64,000 bases of DNA from Burkholderiales bacterium (GCA_905339295.1 CAJPFI010000021.1:186001-250000); one strand, 5' to 3'; counted from the first letter of the stretch, positions 19,938 through 32,307 are shown. Program-made: numbers and translations. The notes: generated by a model not told the origin, from the letters alone.

Positions 19938-21139
19938 GCGGCGAGCGGGATGCCGGAAGCATCCGCGGGCAACTGGAGGATCGCGCACGCCGTCCGGCGC
20001 GCGTCGGCGTCGGCGGCAAGCGCGTCGTCGAGCGTGCGCGCCTCGCGCGAAGGCATCCGTGCGAGCGTTTCCGCGCAGGTTGCGTGGATCGCGGAGAAGC
20101 TCGCGCGTCCGGCGAGGAACGCGGCCACCGCGATCTCGTTCGCCGCGTTCAGCACCACCGTCGCGGCACCGCCCGCGGCGAGCGCGCCGTACGCGAGCAC
20201 GAGGCACGGGAAGCGCGCCGCGTCGGGCGTCTCGAACGACAACGCGGCGAGAGACGCGAGGTCGAGACGCTCGACGCCGCTCGCGATGCGCTCGGGATAC
20301 GCGAGCGCCTGCGCGATCGGCGTGCGCATGTCGGGATGGCCGAGCTGGGCGAGCACGGAGCCGTCGACGTACTCGACCAGCGAATGGATGACGCTCTGCG
20401 GATGGATCACGACGTCGATCGCGGCCGGCGGCACGCCGAACAGCCAGTGCGCCTCGATCACCTCGAGTCCCTTGTTCATCATCGTCGCCGAGTCCACCGA
20501 GATCTTGCGCCCCATGCGCCAGTTCGGATGCGCGCACGCCTCGTCGGGCGTGACGCCGGCCAGGTCCGCGAGCGCCCTCTGCCGGAACGGGCCGCCCGAC
20601 GCCGTCAGGATCAGCCGCCGGATGCCTGCGCGCGCCGGCTCGCCTTCGTAGCCCGCCGGCAGGCACTGGAACACCGCATTGTGCTCGCTGTCGATCGGCA
20701 GCAGCGTCGCGCCGCCGGCGCGCGCCGCCTGCATGAACGCGGCGCCTCCGATCACCAGCGCCTCCTTGTTCGCGATCAGGAGCCGCTTGCCCGCACGCGC
20801 GGCCGCGAGCGTCGGCTCGAGCCCGGCCGCGCCGACGATCGCGGCGAGCACGGTGTCCGCGCCCGGAACCGTCGCCGCCTCGATCAGCCCCGAAGGACCC
20901 GCGACGACGCGAGTCGGGAGCCCCTCGCCCGCGAGGTCGCGCTCGAGCGCCCGCGCCGCGTCGACGTCGAGCAGCGCGGCGACGGCGGGACGGAAGCGGC
21001 GGCACAGCGAGGCGAGCTTGTCGGCATTGCGATGCGCGGCGAGCGCCTCGACCGAGTAGCGATCCGGGTGGCGCGCGATCACGTCGAGCGTCGAATCGCC
21101 GATCGAGCCGGTCGCGCCGAGGAGGCTCACCCTTCGCAC
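19934..21139 (-). CDS. dxr: 1-deoxy-D-xylulose 5-phosphate reductoisomerase
   Basis: A 401-residue NADPH-dependent enzyme of the MEP isoprenoid pathway. [13 protein letters not shown] is the dinucleotide motif; ANKEALV, SASGGPFR and [23 protein letters not shown] carry metal and substrate ligands. The start codon is GTG at 21139, 4 nt after the cdsA stop; a second GTG at 21130 is possible. It supplies precursors used by the neighbouring uppS and by the hopanoid genes elsewhere in the window. Confidence 0.95.
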   Translation of the reverse strand: MRRVSLLGATGSIGDSTLDVIARHPDRYSVEALAAHRNADKLASLCRRFRPAVAALLDVDAARALERDLAGEGLPTRVVAGPSGLIEAATVPGADTVLAAIVGAAGLEPTLAAARAGKRLLIANKEALVIGGAAFMQAARAGGATLLPIDSEHNAVFQCLPAGYEGEPARAGIRRLILTASGGPFRQRALADLAGVTPDEACAHPNWRMGRKISVDSATMMNKGLEVIEAHWLFGVPPAAIDVVIHPQSVIHSLVEYVDGSVLAQLGHPDMRTPIAQALAYPERIASGVERLDLASLAALSFETPDAARFPCLVLAYGALAAGGAATVVLNAANEIAVAAFLAGRASFSAIHATCAETLARMPSREARTLDDALAADADARRTACAILQLPADASGIPLAA

Positions 21140-21143
21140 CGCG

Positions 21144-21992
21144 TCAGCCCCCGAGGAACCAGTATGCCGCGAGCGCGGCGGGCGGCATCGCCGCGACGAG
21201 CGCGTCGATCCGGTCGAGCACGCCTCCGTGGCCCGGCAGCAGCGATCCGCTGTCCTTGACGCCGGCGACGCGCTTCTGCCACGACTCGAACAGGTCGCCC
21301 ACGACCGACAGCATCGCGAGTGCGACCGCGATCGCGGTCCACGCGACGATCGCCGCCGGGCCGACGGGACCGCCGTAGCCCGCCGACCGCGCGAGAGGAA
21401 CGAGCGCGACCGCGTAGACCGCGACGGCGGCGAGGCCGCCCCAGACGCCTTCCCAGGTCTTGCCCGGGCTCACGAGGGGCGCGAGCTTGCGCCGGCCGAA
21501 CGCGCGTCCGGCGAAGTACGCCGCGGTGTCCGCGACCCACACGATCGCCATCGCGGCGAGCACCAGCCACGGCGAGCGCGATTGCAGCTCGACGAGCGCC
21601 ACCCACGCGCCTGCGAGCACGACCAGGCCGGAAAGCGCGAGCACGGCCGGCGAGCGCGTGGCCCAGCGCCGGATCGTCCACGGCAACGCGACGGCGAGCC
21701 AGAACAGCGTCGCGACGCCGCACACGGCGACGAGGATGCCTCCCGGCCACCCGTCGGCGAGTCCCGGCCACGCCGCGTACAGCAGCGCCGCGCCGACGGC
21801 GAACACGACGGCGACGAACATGAGCCGGCGCGCGCCGGCGAAGCCGGCCAGGCCCGCCCACTCGTGCGCCGCGACCAGCAGCACGCCGAGCGTCGCGACC
21901 GCCCACCCCCGGGCGGGCAACAGGAACAGCGCGGCGATCACGCACGGAACCAGCACGGCAGCGGTGGCGACGCGTGTCGCCAGCGGCGTCAT
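21144..21992 (-). CDS. cdsA: Phosphatidate cytidylyltransferase
   Basis: A 282-residue multi-pass membrane enzyme that makes CDP-diacylglycerol for phospholipid synthesis. At least six hydrophobic segments are visible. The C-terminal signature [31 protein letters not shown] is complete. The ATG at 21992 overlaps the uppS stop as ATGA; the longer frame upstream is out-of-frame uppS. Confidence 0.94.
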   Translation of the reverse strand: MTPLATRVATAAVLVPCVIAALFLLPARGWAVATLGVLLVAAHEWAGLAGFAGARRLMFVAVVFAVGAALLYAAWPGLADGWPGGILVAVCGVATLFWLAVALPWTIRRWATRSPAVLALSGLVVLAGAWVALVELQSRSPWLVLAAMAIVWVADTAAYFAGRAFGRRKLAPLVSPGKTWEGVWGGLAAVAVYAVALVPLARSAGYGGPVGPAAIVAWTAIAVALAMLSVVGDLFESWQKRVAGVKDSGSLLPGHGGVLDRIDALVAAMPPAALAAYWFLGG

Positions 21993-22756
21993 GGGCTCGT
22001 CGCCGGCGCCGCGACCTGCTCGCTCGTGCGCCCGTAGCGCCGCTCGCGCGTCCGGTACGAGGCGATCGCCTCGTCGAGCGCGGCCGCGTCGAAATCCGGC
22101 CACAGCCGGTCGGTGAACCAAAGCTCGGTGTACGCGAGCTGCCACAGCAGGAAGTTGGAGACGCGCTTCTCGCCGCCGGTCCGGATGAAGAGATCGGGCT
22201 CGGGCGCATACGCGAGCGCGAGGTGCGGCACGAGCGCGTCCGGGTCGAGCGGCGCGCCGTCGGCCAGCGCCTCCGGGTGCCTGCGGTAGTGCATGCGCGC
22301 CGCCTGCGCGATGTCCCAGCGCCCGCCGTAGTTCGCGGCGATCGTCAGCGTGAGTCGCGAGTTCGTCGCGGTCAGCGCCTCGCCGGACGCGATCAGGCCG
22401 CGGATGCGCTCGTCGAAGCGCGAGGTGTCGCCGACCACCTTGAGCCGGATGCCGTTGTCGTGGAGCTTGGCGACCTCGACCTCGAGCGCACGCAGGAACA
22501 GGTCCATCAGGATCGAGACCTCGTCCGCCGGGCGCCGCCAGTTCTCGCTCGAGAACGCGAACAGCGTGAGGTAGCCGATGCCGCGATCGACGGCGGCACG
22601 CACGACCGCGCGCACCGCCTCGACGCCTCGCCGGTGCCCGGCGACGCGCGGCAGCAGGCGCTGCTTCGCCCAGCGGCCGTTTCCGTCCATGATGATCGCC
22701 ACGTGCCGGGGCACGTCTCGATTCTCGGGAATCTCGCGGGTGGAGGAGGTGAACAC
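21989..22756 (-). CDS. uppS: Polyprenyl diphosphate synthase (undecaprenyl diphosphate synthase)
   Basis: A 255-residue cis-prenyltransferase that builds the C55 lipid carrier for peptidoglycan. [11 protein letters not shown] holds the catalytic Asp; the FSSENW block and the C-terminal [24 protein letters not shown] block are present. No ATG fits. GTG at 22756 gives a normal N terminus, but neither it nor the GTG at 22714 has a strong ribosome site, so the exact start is uncertain. Confidence 0.9.
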   Translation of the reverse strand: MFTSSTREIPENRDVPRHVAIIMDGNGRWAKQRLLPRVAGHRRGVEAVRAVVRAAVDRGIGYLTLFAFSSENWRRPADEVSILMDLFLRALEVEVAKLHDNGIRLKVVGDTSRFDERIRGLIASGEALTATNSRLTLTIAANYGGRWDIAQAARMHYRRHPEALADGAPLDPDALVPHLALAYAPEPDLFIRTGGEKRVSNFLLWQLAYTELWFTDRLWPDFDAAALDEAIASYRTRERRYGRTSEQVAAPATSP

Positions 22757-22809
22757 TGCGTGGCCGGGGCGACGGTGCGCGGCGCCCCGATCTCGTCCGG
22801 ACGTCGTCG

Positions 22810-23367
22810 CTACACGGCGAGCAGTTCCGCTTCCTTCGCGTGCAGGATCCTGTCGATCTCGGCGACGGAGCGGTCGGTGAGCTTCTGGATGTCCTCCTGC
22901 GCGCGACGCTCGTCGTCCTCGGCCACCTTGTGCTCCTTCAGGAGCTTCTTCAGGTGCTCGTTCGCGTCGCGGCGGACGTTGCGCACGGCGACGCGCGCGT
23001 TCTCGGCCTCGTGCCGCACGACCTTGATCAGGTCGCGGCGGCGCTCCTCGGTCAGCGCGGGCATCGGGACGCGGATCATGTCGCCGGACGTGGCCGGATT
23101 GAGCCCCAAGTCCGAGTCGCGGATCGCCTTCTCGATCGCCGGGACGAGCTTCTTCTCCCACGGCTGCACGGTGATCGTGCGCGCATCGGCGAGCGTGACG
23201 TTCGCGACCTTCGGAACCGACGTCATCGTGCCGTAGTAGTCGACCATGATGTGATCGAGCAGGCCCGCGTGCGCGCGGCCGGTACGCACCTTGCCGAGGT
23301 CGAGCTTGAGCGTGTCGATCGACTTCGCCATCTTCTGCTCGGCACCCTTCTTGATCTCCGCGATCAT
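22810..23367 (-). CDS. frr: Ribosome recycling factor
   Basis: A 185-residue protein that splits post-termination ribosomes with EF-G. The three-helix coiled-coil domain ([26 protein letters not shown]) and the block [36 protein letters not shown] are typical. GGGGAAGGG stands before the ATG. It follows pyrH by 16 nt, the standard pair. Confidence 0.96.
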   Translation of the reverse strand: MIAEIKKGAEQKMAKSIDTLKLDLGKVRTGRAHAGLLDHIMVDYYGTMTSVPKVANVTLADARTITVQPWEKKLVPAIEKAIRDSDLGLNPATSGDMIRVPMPALTEERRRDLIKVVRHEAENARVAVRNVRRDANEHLKKLLKEHKVAEDDERRAQEDIQKLTDRSVAEIDRILHAKEAELLAV

Positions 23368-23383
23368 CGTCCCTTCCCCCTCG

Positions 23384-24250
<867 letters not shown>

Positions 24251-25147
24251 CTACGCCTTCGCCATCGCGGCCACTTCCGCCGCGAAGTCGTCCTTCCGCT
24301 TCTCGATGCCTTCGCCGACGACGAACATGGCGAATGCCGCGACGGTCGCGCCCTTCGCCTTCAGCACCTTCTCGACCGTCTCGTCCGGGTTCCTGACGAA
24401 CGGCTGGCCGAGCAGCGTGACCTCCGCCAGGTACTTGGCGATCCGCCCCTCGACCATCTTCGCGACGATCTCGGCCGGCTTGCCCGACTCCGCCGCCTGC
24501 GCCGCGTAGATCGCGCGCTCCCTCGCGACCAGGTCGGCGGGCACCTCGGCGCGCGACACGGCCACCGGCCGGATCGCCCCCGGCGCGCCGGACGCGGCGA
24601 CGTGCATCGCGATGTCCTTGCCGAGCGCGTCGTCGCCGCCGTCGAACTCGACGATGACGCCGATGCGGCCGCCGCCGTGCACGTAGCTCGCGAGTCGCGC
24701 GGCCGTGTGGAAGCGGCGGAAGCGGCGGATCGTCATGTTCTCGCCGATCTTCTGCACCAGCGCCTGGCGCACGCCCTCGACCGTGCCGCCGTCGAGCGGG
24801 AGCGCCGCGAGCGCCGCGACGTCGGCCGGATGCTGCAGGGCGACGAGCCCGGCGAGCTTCCTCACGAACGCGACGAAGTCCTCGTTCCGCGCGACGAAGT
24901 CGGTCTCGCAGTTCACCTCGACCATCGCGCCGCGCTTCGCGTCGGGCGACATCCAGACGCCGACGACCCCTTCCGCGGCGACGCGCCCCGCGGCCTTCGA
25001 CGCCTTCGCGCCCGAGCGGATGCGCAGCAGCTCCTCGGCCTTCGCCATGTCGCCGCCGGCCTCGGTGAGCGCCTTCTTGCATTCCATCATGCCCAGCCCG
25101 GTGCGGCTGCGCAGTTCCATCACCATGCTTGCGGAGATGTCCGCCAT
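24251..25147 (-). CDS. tsf: Elongation factor Ts
   Basis: A 298-residue nucleotide-exchange factor for EF-Tu. The N-terminal UBA-like domain with [19 protein letters not shown], the [10 protein letters not shown] signature and two core subdomains are present. Length is normal. It follows rpsB after a 123-nt gap that holds two hairpins. Confidence 0.96.
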   Translation of the reverse strand: MADISASMVMELRSRTGLGMMECKKALTEAGGDMAKAEELLRIRSGAKASKAAGRVAAEGVVGVWMSPDAKRGAMVEVNCETDFVARNEDFVAFVRKLAGLVALQHPADVAALAALPLDGGTVEGVRQALVQKIGENMTIRRFRRFHTAARLASYVHGGGRIGVIVEFDGGDDALGKDIAMHVAASGAPGAIRPVAVSRAEVPADLVARERAIYAAQAAESGKPAEIVAKMVEGRIAKYLAEVTLLGQPFVRNPDETVEKVLKAKGATVAAFAMFVVGEGIEKRKDDFAAEVAAMAKA

Positions 25148-25204
25148 GCTTCGTGCTCCGTGTCTCGCTCGACCGGCGCGGCGCCGTTGCGCGCCCCGCG
25201 CCGC

Positions 25205-25252
25205 CCCGCCGGAAGGCGGGACCTGCTGAAAGGATGGGGGCCGTCGGCCCCC
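25205..25252 (-). promoter_or_regulatory. Two hairpins in the rpsB-tsf intergenic region, candidate attenuator
   Basis: Between the rpsB stop and the tsf start two perfect stems are visible: 25236-25242 with 25246-25252 (7 bp, 3-nt loop) and 25205-25210 with 25215-25220 (6 bp, 4-nt loop). Neither is followed by a T-tract. Partial termination between rpsB and tsf is known in E. coli; here its presence is inferred from position only. Confidence 0.35.
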
Positions 25253-25270
25253 TCGTGTCCCGGGGCCGGC

Positions 25271-26014
25271 CTACTTCACCGCCTCGTCGGCGACCTCGAC
25301 GAACTCGTCGCTGCCCTGGACGATCTCCTGGATCACCGTGCTGCGGCCCTCGAGGACCGCGTCGGCGGCGCCGCGCGCGTAGAGCCGGATGGCGCGCGAG
25401 GAGTCGTCGTTGCCCGGGATCACGTGCGCGATCCCTTCCGGCGAGTGGTTGGTGTCGACCACCGCGACGACCGGGATGCCGAGCTTCTTCGCCTCGGTGA
25501 CCGCGATCTTGTGGAACCCGACGTCGACGACGAACATCGCGTCGGGCAACGCGTTCATGTCCTTGATGCCGCCCAGGCTCTGCTGCAGCTTCGCGAGCTC
25601 GCGCTTGAGCTGCAGCGCCTCCTTCTTGGCCATCCGGTCGAACGTGCCGTTCTCGGCCATCTGCTCCAGGTCCTTCAGCCGCTTGACCGAGCCCTTGACC
25701 GTCTTGAAGTTGGTCAGCATGCCGCCGAGCCAGCGCTGGTCGACGTACGGCATCGAGCAGCGGCGCGACTCCTCGGCGATGATTTCGCGCGCCTGCCGCT
25801 TCGTGCCGACGAACAGGATCGTGCCCTTGTTCGACGCGAGCTGGCGGACGTACTTCATCGCGTCGTTGTACTTCTCGAGCGTGCGCTCGAGGTTGACGAT
25901 GTGGATCTTGTTGCGGTGGCCGAAGATGTACTCGGCCATCTTCGGGTTCCAGTAGCGGGTCTGGTGGCCGAAATGGACCCCGGCCTCCAGCATCTGGCGC
26001 ATCGTGACGGACAT
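25271..26014 (-). CDS. rpsB: 30S ribosomal protein S2
   Basis: A 247-residue S2 protein. The start [26 protein letters not shown] and the blocks [17 protein letters not shown] and [20 protein letters not shown] are unmistakable. GAGGTAG before the ATG at 26014 decides between two in-frame ATGs. It is the first gene of the long minus-strand series and probably carries its main promoter in the 275-nt gap to ygfZ. Confidence 0.97.
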   Translation of the reverse strand: MSVTMRQMLEAGVHFGHQTRYWNPKMAEYIFGHRNKIHIVNLERTLEKYNDAMKYVRQLASNKGTILFVGTKRQAREIIAEESRRCSMPYVDQRWLGGMLTNFKTVKGSVKRLKDLEQMAENGTFDRMAKKEALQLKRELAKLQQSLGGIKDMNALPDAMFVVDVGFHKIAVTEAKKLGIPVVAVVDTNHSPEGIAHVIPGNDDSSRAIRLYARGAADAVLEGRSTVIQEIVQGSDEFVEVADEAVK

Positions 26015-26230
26015 GGCGACTACCTCGTTCTCAGGGTTGAAGAGCGACACCCGGGGACAAATCTGGTTCGACGTGCGGCGGCGCCATCGCGTCGTCGCGC
26101 CCGTCGAACACCCTGAACCCCGCGGGTGCGCGGATTGCCCGTCCGGGGCGGCGCTTGCGCGGCGGGGGGATCCGTCCCTGCGGGCGGCCCCCTTCCACGC
26201 CCGGCACCGACCGGGACGAGCTAACTTGAT

Positions 26231-26236
26231 ATTCTA
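26231..26236 (-). promoter_or_regulatory. Candidate -10 element of the rpsB promoter
   Basis: TAGAAT on the minus strand (26236-26231), in an A+T-richer pocket of the rpsB/ygfZ gap, would give a leader of about 210 nt. No convincing -35 hexamer lies 16-18 nt upstream. The same pocket read on the plus strand could serve ygfZ. Confidence 0.3.
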
Positions 26237-26289
26237 GCACGCTTTTGCCGTTCCCCTCCCGCCCAGCCAACCCCTCACCGGAGCCGCCG

Positions 26290-27294
26290 ATGACCCTCTC
26301 CTCCCCCGATCCGGCCACCGCCTTCCGGGCCGCCCGAGACGCCGCCTTCGTGGCCTGGCTGCCGGGGGTGGCCGTGCTGGAGGCGGACGGTCCCGACACG
26401 ATCGCCTTCCTGCACGCCCAGCTCTCGAGCGACGTCGCCGGCCTCCAGGCCGGCGCCGCGCAATGGTCCACCTACAACTCGCCCAAGGGCCGGATGCTGG
26501 CGACGCTTCTCGTGTGGCGCCCGGCCGAGGGCCCCGCCTGCCGGCTCGCGCTCGCCGCGGACCTGGCCGAGCCGATCCGCAAACGGCTCTCGATGTTCGT
26601 GCTGCGCTCCAAGGTGAAGCTCGTCGTGCCCGATCCCGCGCCGCCCGCGCTCGGCGTGGGCGGGCCGGCCGCCGCCGACGCGGTACGCCGGGCACTCGGT
26701 GTCGACGCCGCGCCGTTGCGCGCGGTCGACGTCGACGGCGGCGGCACCTCGATCGGCCTCCCCGACGGCCGCATCCTCGTCGTCGCGCCGCCGGCGGCCG
26801 CCGGGGCGATCCATGCGCGGCTCGCGGCACACGCAGCCGCGGCCGGCGAGGATGCATGGCGCTGGCTCGGGATCCGCGCCGGTGTGGCGCAGGTGACGCT
26901 CGCCACTCAGGAACGCCACGTCGCGCAGACCGCGAACTGGGAAGTGGTCGGCGGCGTAAGCTTCGCCAAGGGATGCTACCCGGGACAGGAGATCGTCGCG
27001 CGCTCGCAGCACCTCGGCATCCTCAAGGAACGCGCCCACCCTTTCCACGTTGCCGCGCCGCCACCGGCGCCCGCGACGCCGGTCTACAGCCGCACGTTCG
27101 GCGAGCAGGCATGCGGCAGCATCGTCGACTCGGTCGCGCTCCCGGACGGCGGCAGCGACCTCATCGCGGTGGTGCAGCTTGCGGCCGTCGAGAGCGGTGA
27201 CCTGCATGTCGGCGCTCCCGACGGGCCGGCGCTCGAGCGGCTGCCCCTGCCCTACGCGCTGCCGGCGAGCGCGCCGAAGCGCGTAAAGCTGTGA
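26290..27294 (+). CDS. ygfZ: YgfZ/GcvT-family folate-binding Fe-S cluster protein
   Basis: A 334-residue relative of the glycine cleavage T-protein that helps repair or mature certain Fe-S enzymes using tetrahydrofolate. The diagnostic KGCYPGQEIVARSQHLG with its conserved Cys is present, along with the N-terminal FLHAQLSSDV block. The ATG at 26290 has GGAG 8 nt upstream; the longer frame adds a Pro-rich stretch without similarity. Confidence 0.92.
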   Translation: MTLSSPDPATAFRAARDAAFVAWLPGVAVLEADGPDTIAFLHAQLSSDVAGLQAGAAQWSTYNSPKGRMLATLLVWRPAEGPACRLALAADLAEPIRKRLSMFVLRSKVKLVVPDPAPPALGVGGPAAADAVRRALGVDAAPLRAVDVDGGGTSIGLPDGRILVVAPPAAAGAIHARLAAHAAAAGEDAWRWLGIRAGVAQVTLATQERHVAQTANWEVVGGVSFAKGCYPGQEIVARSQHLGILKERAHPFHVAAPPPAPATPVYSRTFGEQACGSIVDSVALPDGGSDLIAVVQLAAVESGDLHVGAPDGPALERLPLPYALPASAPKRVKL

Positions 27295-27310
27295 GCGCGG
27301 CAGCGGCGAG

Positions 27311-27607
27311 ATGAACGCACCCTCCTACTTCGTCTGGTACCGCCTGGCGGGCGACGCCTGCGAGGCGCGCTCGGCGGTCACGGCGATGATGCTCGACGTC
27401 GCGATCGACTGCGGCGTCGTCGGTCGGCTCATGAAGCGCGCCGACGACCCGTCGACCTGGATGGAGGTCTACGAGGCCGTCGACGACCCGGACGCGTTCG
27501 AACACGCGCTCGCGGAAGCCCTCGCCCGGCACGGCACGGCGGACTACGCCGACGGCGGCCGCCATGTCGAGCGCTTCGTTGCCTGCGGCGCGCTCGACGG
27601 CGAGTGA
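27311..27607 (+). CDS. DUF4936 family protein
   Basis: A 98-residue protein of unknown function: SYFVWYRLAGD at the start, a central MEVYEAVDDPDAFEHALAEAL and a C-terminal HVERFVACG. The shape suggests a small alpha/beta ferredoxin-like fold. The family occurs mostly in betaproteobacteria beside ygfZ and NRDE genes, as here, with gaps of 16 and 22 nt. Confidence 0.8.
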   Translation: MNAPSYFVWYRLAGDACEARSAVTAMMLDVAIDCGVVGRLMKRADDPSTWMEVYEAVDDPDAFEHALAEALARHGTADYADGGRHVERFVACGALDGE

Positions 27608-27629
27608 CCGGCCGCCCGCCGCACCGACC

Positions 27630-28388
27630 ATGTGCCTCGTCGCCATCGCGCTCGACGTCCATCCGCGCTACGCGCTCGCGATCGCCGCCAATCGCGACGA
27701 GTTCCACGCGCGCGCCGCGAAGCCCGCGCACTGGTGGCCCGAAGGGTGGCTCGCGGGACGCGACCTTGCCGCCGGCGGCACGTGGTTCGGCGTGCGACGC
27801 GACGGCCGCTGGGCGCTGGTCACCAACGTGCGCGAACCCGGCCGCACGGAGGCGGGCGTCGCGTCGCGCGGCGCCCTCGTGATCGACGCGCTGTCGGCGC
27901 CGTCGGTCGACGGCTTCGTCGCTGCGCTCGCGCGCGACGGGGCTCGCTACAACGGCTACAACCTGCTCGCGGGCGGCCCCGGCGGCGCGCGCTGGACGTC
28001 GAACCGTCACGGCCCGTCGCGTCAGGTCGGTCGCGGCGTGACGGCGCTTTCCAACGCCGCGCTCGGCACGCCGTGGCCGAAGGTCGAGCGGCTGACCGGC
28101 GCCGTCGCGGCATGGACCGGGCGCCGCGACGACGACCTCGAGCCGCTGTTCGACGCGCTCGCCGACCGCGAGCGCGCGCCCGACCACGCGCTGCCGTCGA
28201 CCGGCGTCCCGCTCGAGCGGGAACGGATGCTGTCGGCGCCGTTCATCGTGAGCGAGGACTACGGGACGCGCTGCTCGTCCGTGCTCGCGGTCTCGCGCGA
28301 CGGAAGCGCGCGTTTCATCGAGCGATCGTTCGACGCGGCCGGACGGCCGGCGGGCACCGTCGACGAGCGGTTCGACCTCGCGCGCTGA
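27630..28388 (+). CDS. NRDE (TANGO2-like) family protein
   Basis: A 252-residue protein of the Ntn-hydrolase-like NRDE family. The family-naming motif occurs as AANRDEF, and the start MCL puts a Cys at position 2, the potential nucleophile after Met removal; this fixes the start at 27630. Other blocks: GGTWFGV, ALVTNVREP and YNGYNLL. The reaction is unknown; the eukaryotic relative TANGO2 has been tied to haem or lipid handling. Confidence 0.88.
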   Translation: MCLVAIALDVHPRYALAIAANRDEFHARAAKPAHWWPEGWLAGRDLAAGGTWFGVRRDGRWALVTNVREPGRTEAGVASRGALVIDALSAPSVDGFVAALARDGARYNGYNLLAGGPGGARWTSNRHGPSRQVGRGVTALSNAALGTPWPKVERLTGAVAAWTGRRDDDLEPLFDALADRERAPDHALPSTGVPLERERMLSAPFIVSEDYGTRCSSVLAVSRDGSARFIERSFDAAGRPAGTVDERFDLAR

Positions 28389-28404
28389 CCCCCGGACGGC
28401 CGCG

Positions 28405-28839
28405 TCAGCGCAGCGCGCGCTCCATCGCGCGATGCGGAATGCCGGCGTCGTCGTATTCGTCGCCGGCGACGGCGAAGCCGTGCGCCTCGTAGAACGGGAT
28501 CGCGTGCGTCTGCGCGTTGAGTCGCGCGACGGCGTGGCCGCGCGCCCGCGCGCGCGCGACGAGATGCTCGAGGATCGCGCCGCCCACGCCGCGTCCGCGC
28601 CACTCCCGCAGCACCGCCATGCGGCCGATGTGCCCGTCCGGCAGCAGGCGGGCGCATCCCACCGGCGATCCGGCGCCGTCCTCCGCGATCGCGTGCTCGC
28701 AGTCGGCGTCGATGCCATCCCACTCGAGGTCCTCGGGCACCTTCTGCTCGACGACGAAGACGGCATGGCGGAGCCGCCGCAGCGTCTCGTCGTCGCGCGC
28801 CCAGTCGGCCGTCCGCACCTTGCAGTCGTGCGCGCTCAT
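28405..28839 (-). CDS. GNAT-family N-acetyltransferase (ElaA-like)
   Basis: A 144-residue acetyltransferase. The N-terminal RHAVFVVEQKVPEDLEWDGID is the ElaA-type start; the acetyl-CoA loop is REWRGRGVGGAIL and the C-terminal FYEAHGF is the usual motif B. The substrate is unknown. The ATG at 28839 overlaps the ldcA stop as ATGA, so it is translated after ldcA. Confidence 0.88.
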   Translation of the reverse strand: MSAHDCKVRTADWARDDETLRRLRHAVFVVEQKVPEDLEWDGIDADCEHAIAEDGAGSPVGCARLLPDGHIGRMAVLREWRGRGVGGAILEHLVARARARGHAVARLNAQTHAIPFYEAHGFAVAGDEYDDAGIPHRAMERALR

Positions 28840-29723
28840 CGTGCGATCCGCATGGACAGCCGTGCCAGGCCATCGCGAACGGCGAGCCGCGCCCGGCCGC
28901 CGACCGGCAGGGTCAGCTTGTCGCGCACGTGCCCGAACGGAAGTCCGGTCACGATCGGCACGCCGCAGGTGTCGCGCAGATGGCCGATCGCCTCGCCGAG
29001 GTCGTAGCCGTTGTCGTGCCCGGCAAGCTCGTAGCCGGTGAACGCGCCGATCACGATCGCGCGCTGGCGGGCGAGAATGCCCGCGTACAGCAGCTGCTGG
29101 AACATCCGCTCGATCCGGTACGGGTGCTCGGAGACGTCCTCGACGAACAGGATGCCGCCGTCGACTCGCGGCAGGTACGGCGTGCCGACGAGCGTCGCGA
29201 TCATCGTGAGATTGCCTCCCCACAGCGTGCCCTCTGCGTCGACGTCCGGCCCCTCCGACGCGAACGACACCTCGTCCTCGCCCCGATCCAGCATCGCGAA
29301 GGCATGCTCGATCGTGAACGCCGAGGGCTCAGCGGCGCCGAAGTCGAACGTCGCCATCGGCCCGGCGTAGGTCCCGGCTCCGGTCGACGCGAGCATCGCG
29401 AGCTGGAACGCGGTGAAGTCCGAGTGGCCGACCCAGCGCTTGCCGCTGGCCGCGAGCGCGCGATAGTCGAGCCGGGGCAGCAGGCGCGTCCAGCCGTAGC
29501 CGCCGCGCAGCGCGAGCGCGACGTCGACGCCGGGCAGCGCCGCGGTGCGCGCGACCGCGGCGATACGCTCCTCGTCGGTGCCGGCGAAGCGCGTGTGGCG
29601 CGCGAGCGCGGACGCGTCGACGTGCACCTCGCATCCGCGCGCGACGAGCAGCGCCACCGCGCGGTCGAGCGCCGACGGGTCCTGTACATAGCCGGACGGC
29701 GCATAGATCGCGATGCCGCGCAT
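28836..29723 (-). CDS. ldcA: LD-carboxypeptidase (peptidase S66)
   Basis: A 295-residue serine peptidase that trims the terminal D-alanine of murein tetrapeptides during peptidoglycan recycling. The nucleophile is the Ser in GHSDFTAFQLAM (about residue 115), after LRGGYGWTRLLPRLD. The Glu and His of the triad fit in LFVEDVSEHPYRIERM and GLPFGHVRDKLTLPVG. The start is the ATG at 29723, 2 nt after tadA. Confidence 0.88.
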   Translation of the reverse strand: MRGIAIYAPSGYVQDPSALDRAVALLVARGCEVHVDASALARHTRFAGTDEERIAAVARTAALPGVDVALALRGGYGWTRLLPRLDYRALAASGKRWVGHSDFTAFQLAMLASTGAGTYAGPMATFDFGAAEPSAFTIEHAFAMLDRGEDEVSFASEGPDVDAEGTLWGGNLTMIATLVGTPYLPRVDGGILFVEDVSEHPYRIERMFQQLLYAGILARQRAIVIGAFTGYELAGHDNGYDLGEAIGHLRDTCGVPIVTGLPFGHVRDKLTLPVGGRARLAVRDGLARLSMRIAR

Positions 29724-29725
29724 GA

Positions 29726-31036
<1,311 letters not shown>

Positions 31037-31040
<4 letters not shown>

Positions 31041-31552
31041 GCGCGCTCCACCGGCCGCGCGAGACGGGTGTGGACGAACACCATGCCCGCGCGCGTCGCA
31101 CCGTTCGGGTCGAACGCGTCGCCGGGGATCCCCCCGGCCTCGAGCCCGCCTCCGCGACGGTGGAGCCGCACGGCGTCGGACGCCTCGCGCGTGTCGAGCG
31201 TGAGTAGCGTGCGGCCGGCCTCGAACGCCCGGGCCGCCGCCGCCGTCATGAGCGCCCGTCCGAATCCGCGCCGTCGCATCGGCGAATGCGCGCACAGCTT
31301 CCGGGCGTCGGCGCGCTGCGGTTGGCTCGGCTTCGCGCACGGCGCGAACGGCACCGAACCCGCGGTCGTCGCGTCGACGTCCGCGGCGAGAACGATGCGC
31401 GCGCCGGCCCCGACGTCGCGCGCGGCCTCGCGCCCGTGGGCCTCGAGCTCGCCGATTCGGATGCGGCTCGCGCCGTCACTCCTGCGCAAGAGAGCGCCAC
31501 CAGCCATCGCGCGCGCTCCGTCGGGCCCCGTCCGCTGAACCGGCTCGTGCAT
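31037..31552 (-). CDS. GNAT-family acetyltransferase, apparently worn or frameshifted at the N terminus
   Basis: The last 120 residues follow a GNAT family: [21 protein letters not shown]-like [11 protein letters not shown], the acetyl-CoA loop [30 protein letters not shown] and [10 protein letters not shown]. Several normally fixed positions are altered, e.g. YRRLGW appears as HRRGGGL and the HP before RRR is SP. The expected Trp-Trp N-terminal motif (GWWRSLAQE) occurs at 31507-31481 in another frame and ends in a stop, which suggests a frameshift. The ATG at 31552 is only the most plausible start. It may no longer be functional. Confidence 0.5.
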
Positions 31553-31706
31553 CCCCGTCGTCACGCGCGCCCGGGCATCGCAGCGGCGAAACGACCGTCG
31601 CGGCCCATCTGCGTCCGCGCCGCGGCGACCGGTTCGCCCACGAAGACGGTCGCGCGCCTGCGCTCGAGACGCGCGGCGGCGCAGCGCTGCGCGCTCGCGG
31701 ATCCCA

Positions 31707-32027
31707 CTATCGCGCAACTGCGGGGCCCTCGGCCGCCCGAGCCCAGGGCTTGATCTTCGCCAGAGCCTTGGCGAGCGTCGGTTTCGCGGTCTCGGTGTCG
31801 TGGTCGGCCTGCAGGCGCAGCCACCATCCGTCCGAGAGACCGAAGAACCGGCACAGTCGCAAATCGGTATCGACGCTGATCGCACGCTTGCCGGCGAGTA
31901 TTTCGCCGATGCGTTGCGCGGGCACGCCGATCTCCTTCGCCAATCTGTAATTGCTCATGCCCAGAGGCTTCAGGAATTCCTCCGCGAGCATCTCGCCCGG
32001 CGATACCGATCTGCGCTTCCTGCTCAT
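31707..32027 (-). CDS. higA: HigA-family antitoxin
   Basis: A 106-residue helix-turn-helix protein of the HigA/VapI family: SPGEMLAEEFLKPLGMSNYRLAKEIGVPAQRIGEILAGKRAIS, then the family-typical RLCRFFGLSDGWWLRLQADHD. It would bind its operator and neutralise HigB. GGAG precedes the ATG. The reading frame looks intact, although the toxin gene immediately upstream is broken, so it is an orphan antitoxin. Confidence 0.88.
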   Translation of the reverse strand: MSRKRRSVSPGEMLAEEFLKPLGMSNYRLAKEIGVPAQRIGEILAGKRAISVDTDLRLCRFFGLSDGWWLRLQADHDTETAKPTLAKALAKIKPWARAAEGPAVAR

Positions 32028-32307
32028 GCTCGGCTCCGCAAACGGCAGTCCGCGATCCTTACGTCCTCGGCGCCCACCCGGCGAAGGCAGGCGCGGAACC
32101 GGTCACCGACCCGGCTGCTCCCCCGACGCGCAAGATCACCTTCCAACTGCACGAGTCGGTTCACGGCGACGCACGCAGATCCTCCAACCCGCGGGCCGGC
32201 TCGAAATGCCCGAGCCTGCGCCGCGCGGTTCGCGCGATGCCCATGAACCGCGGCCCGCGGCGGAAACTGTGCAGGACCCCGCTTCCCGCGGACTCGAACG
32301 CCGTCAT
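32024..32307 (-). pseudogene. higB: higB toxin gene remnant with a frameshift
   Basis: Two adjacent frames together give a HigB/RelE-like toxin. The first runs from an ATG at 32307 to a stop at 32161-32163 and reads as RRLGHFEPARGLEDLRASP at its end. The second reads NRLVQLEGDLARRG...DRFRACLRRVGAEDVRIADC up to 32024. Aligned end to end they follow the family order (RKL.L.aa..l.dLr.PPgNRLe.LkGDraG...iRiNDqfRicFrw.....DVeIvDyH). The break falls at 32159-32166 and a one-base deletion would explain it. Family residues are also eroded. The frame end overlaps the higA start by 4 nt, the usual higBA arrangement. Confidence 0.75.
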
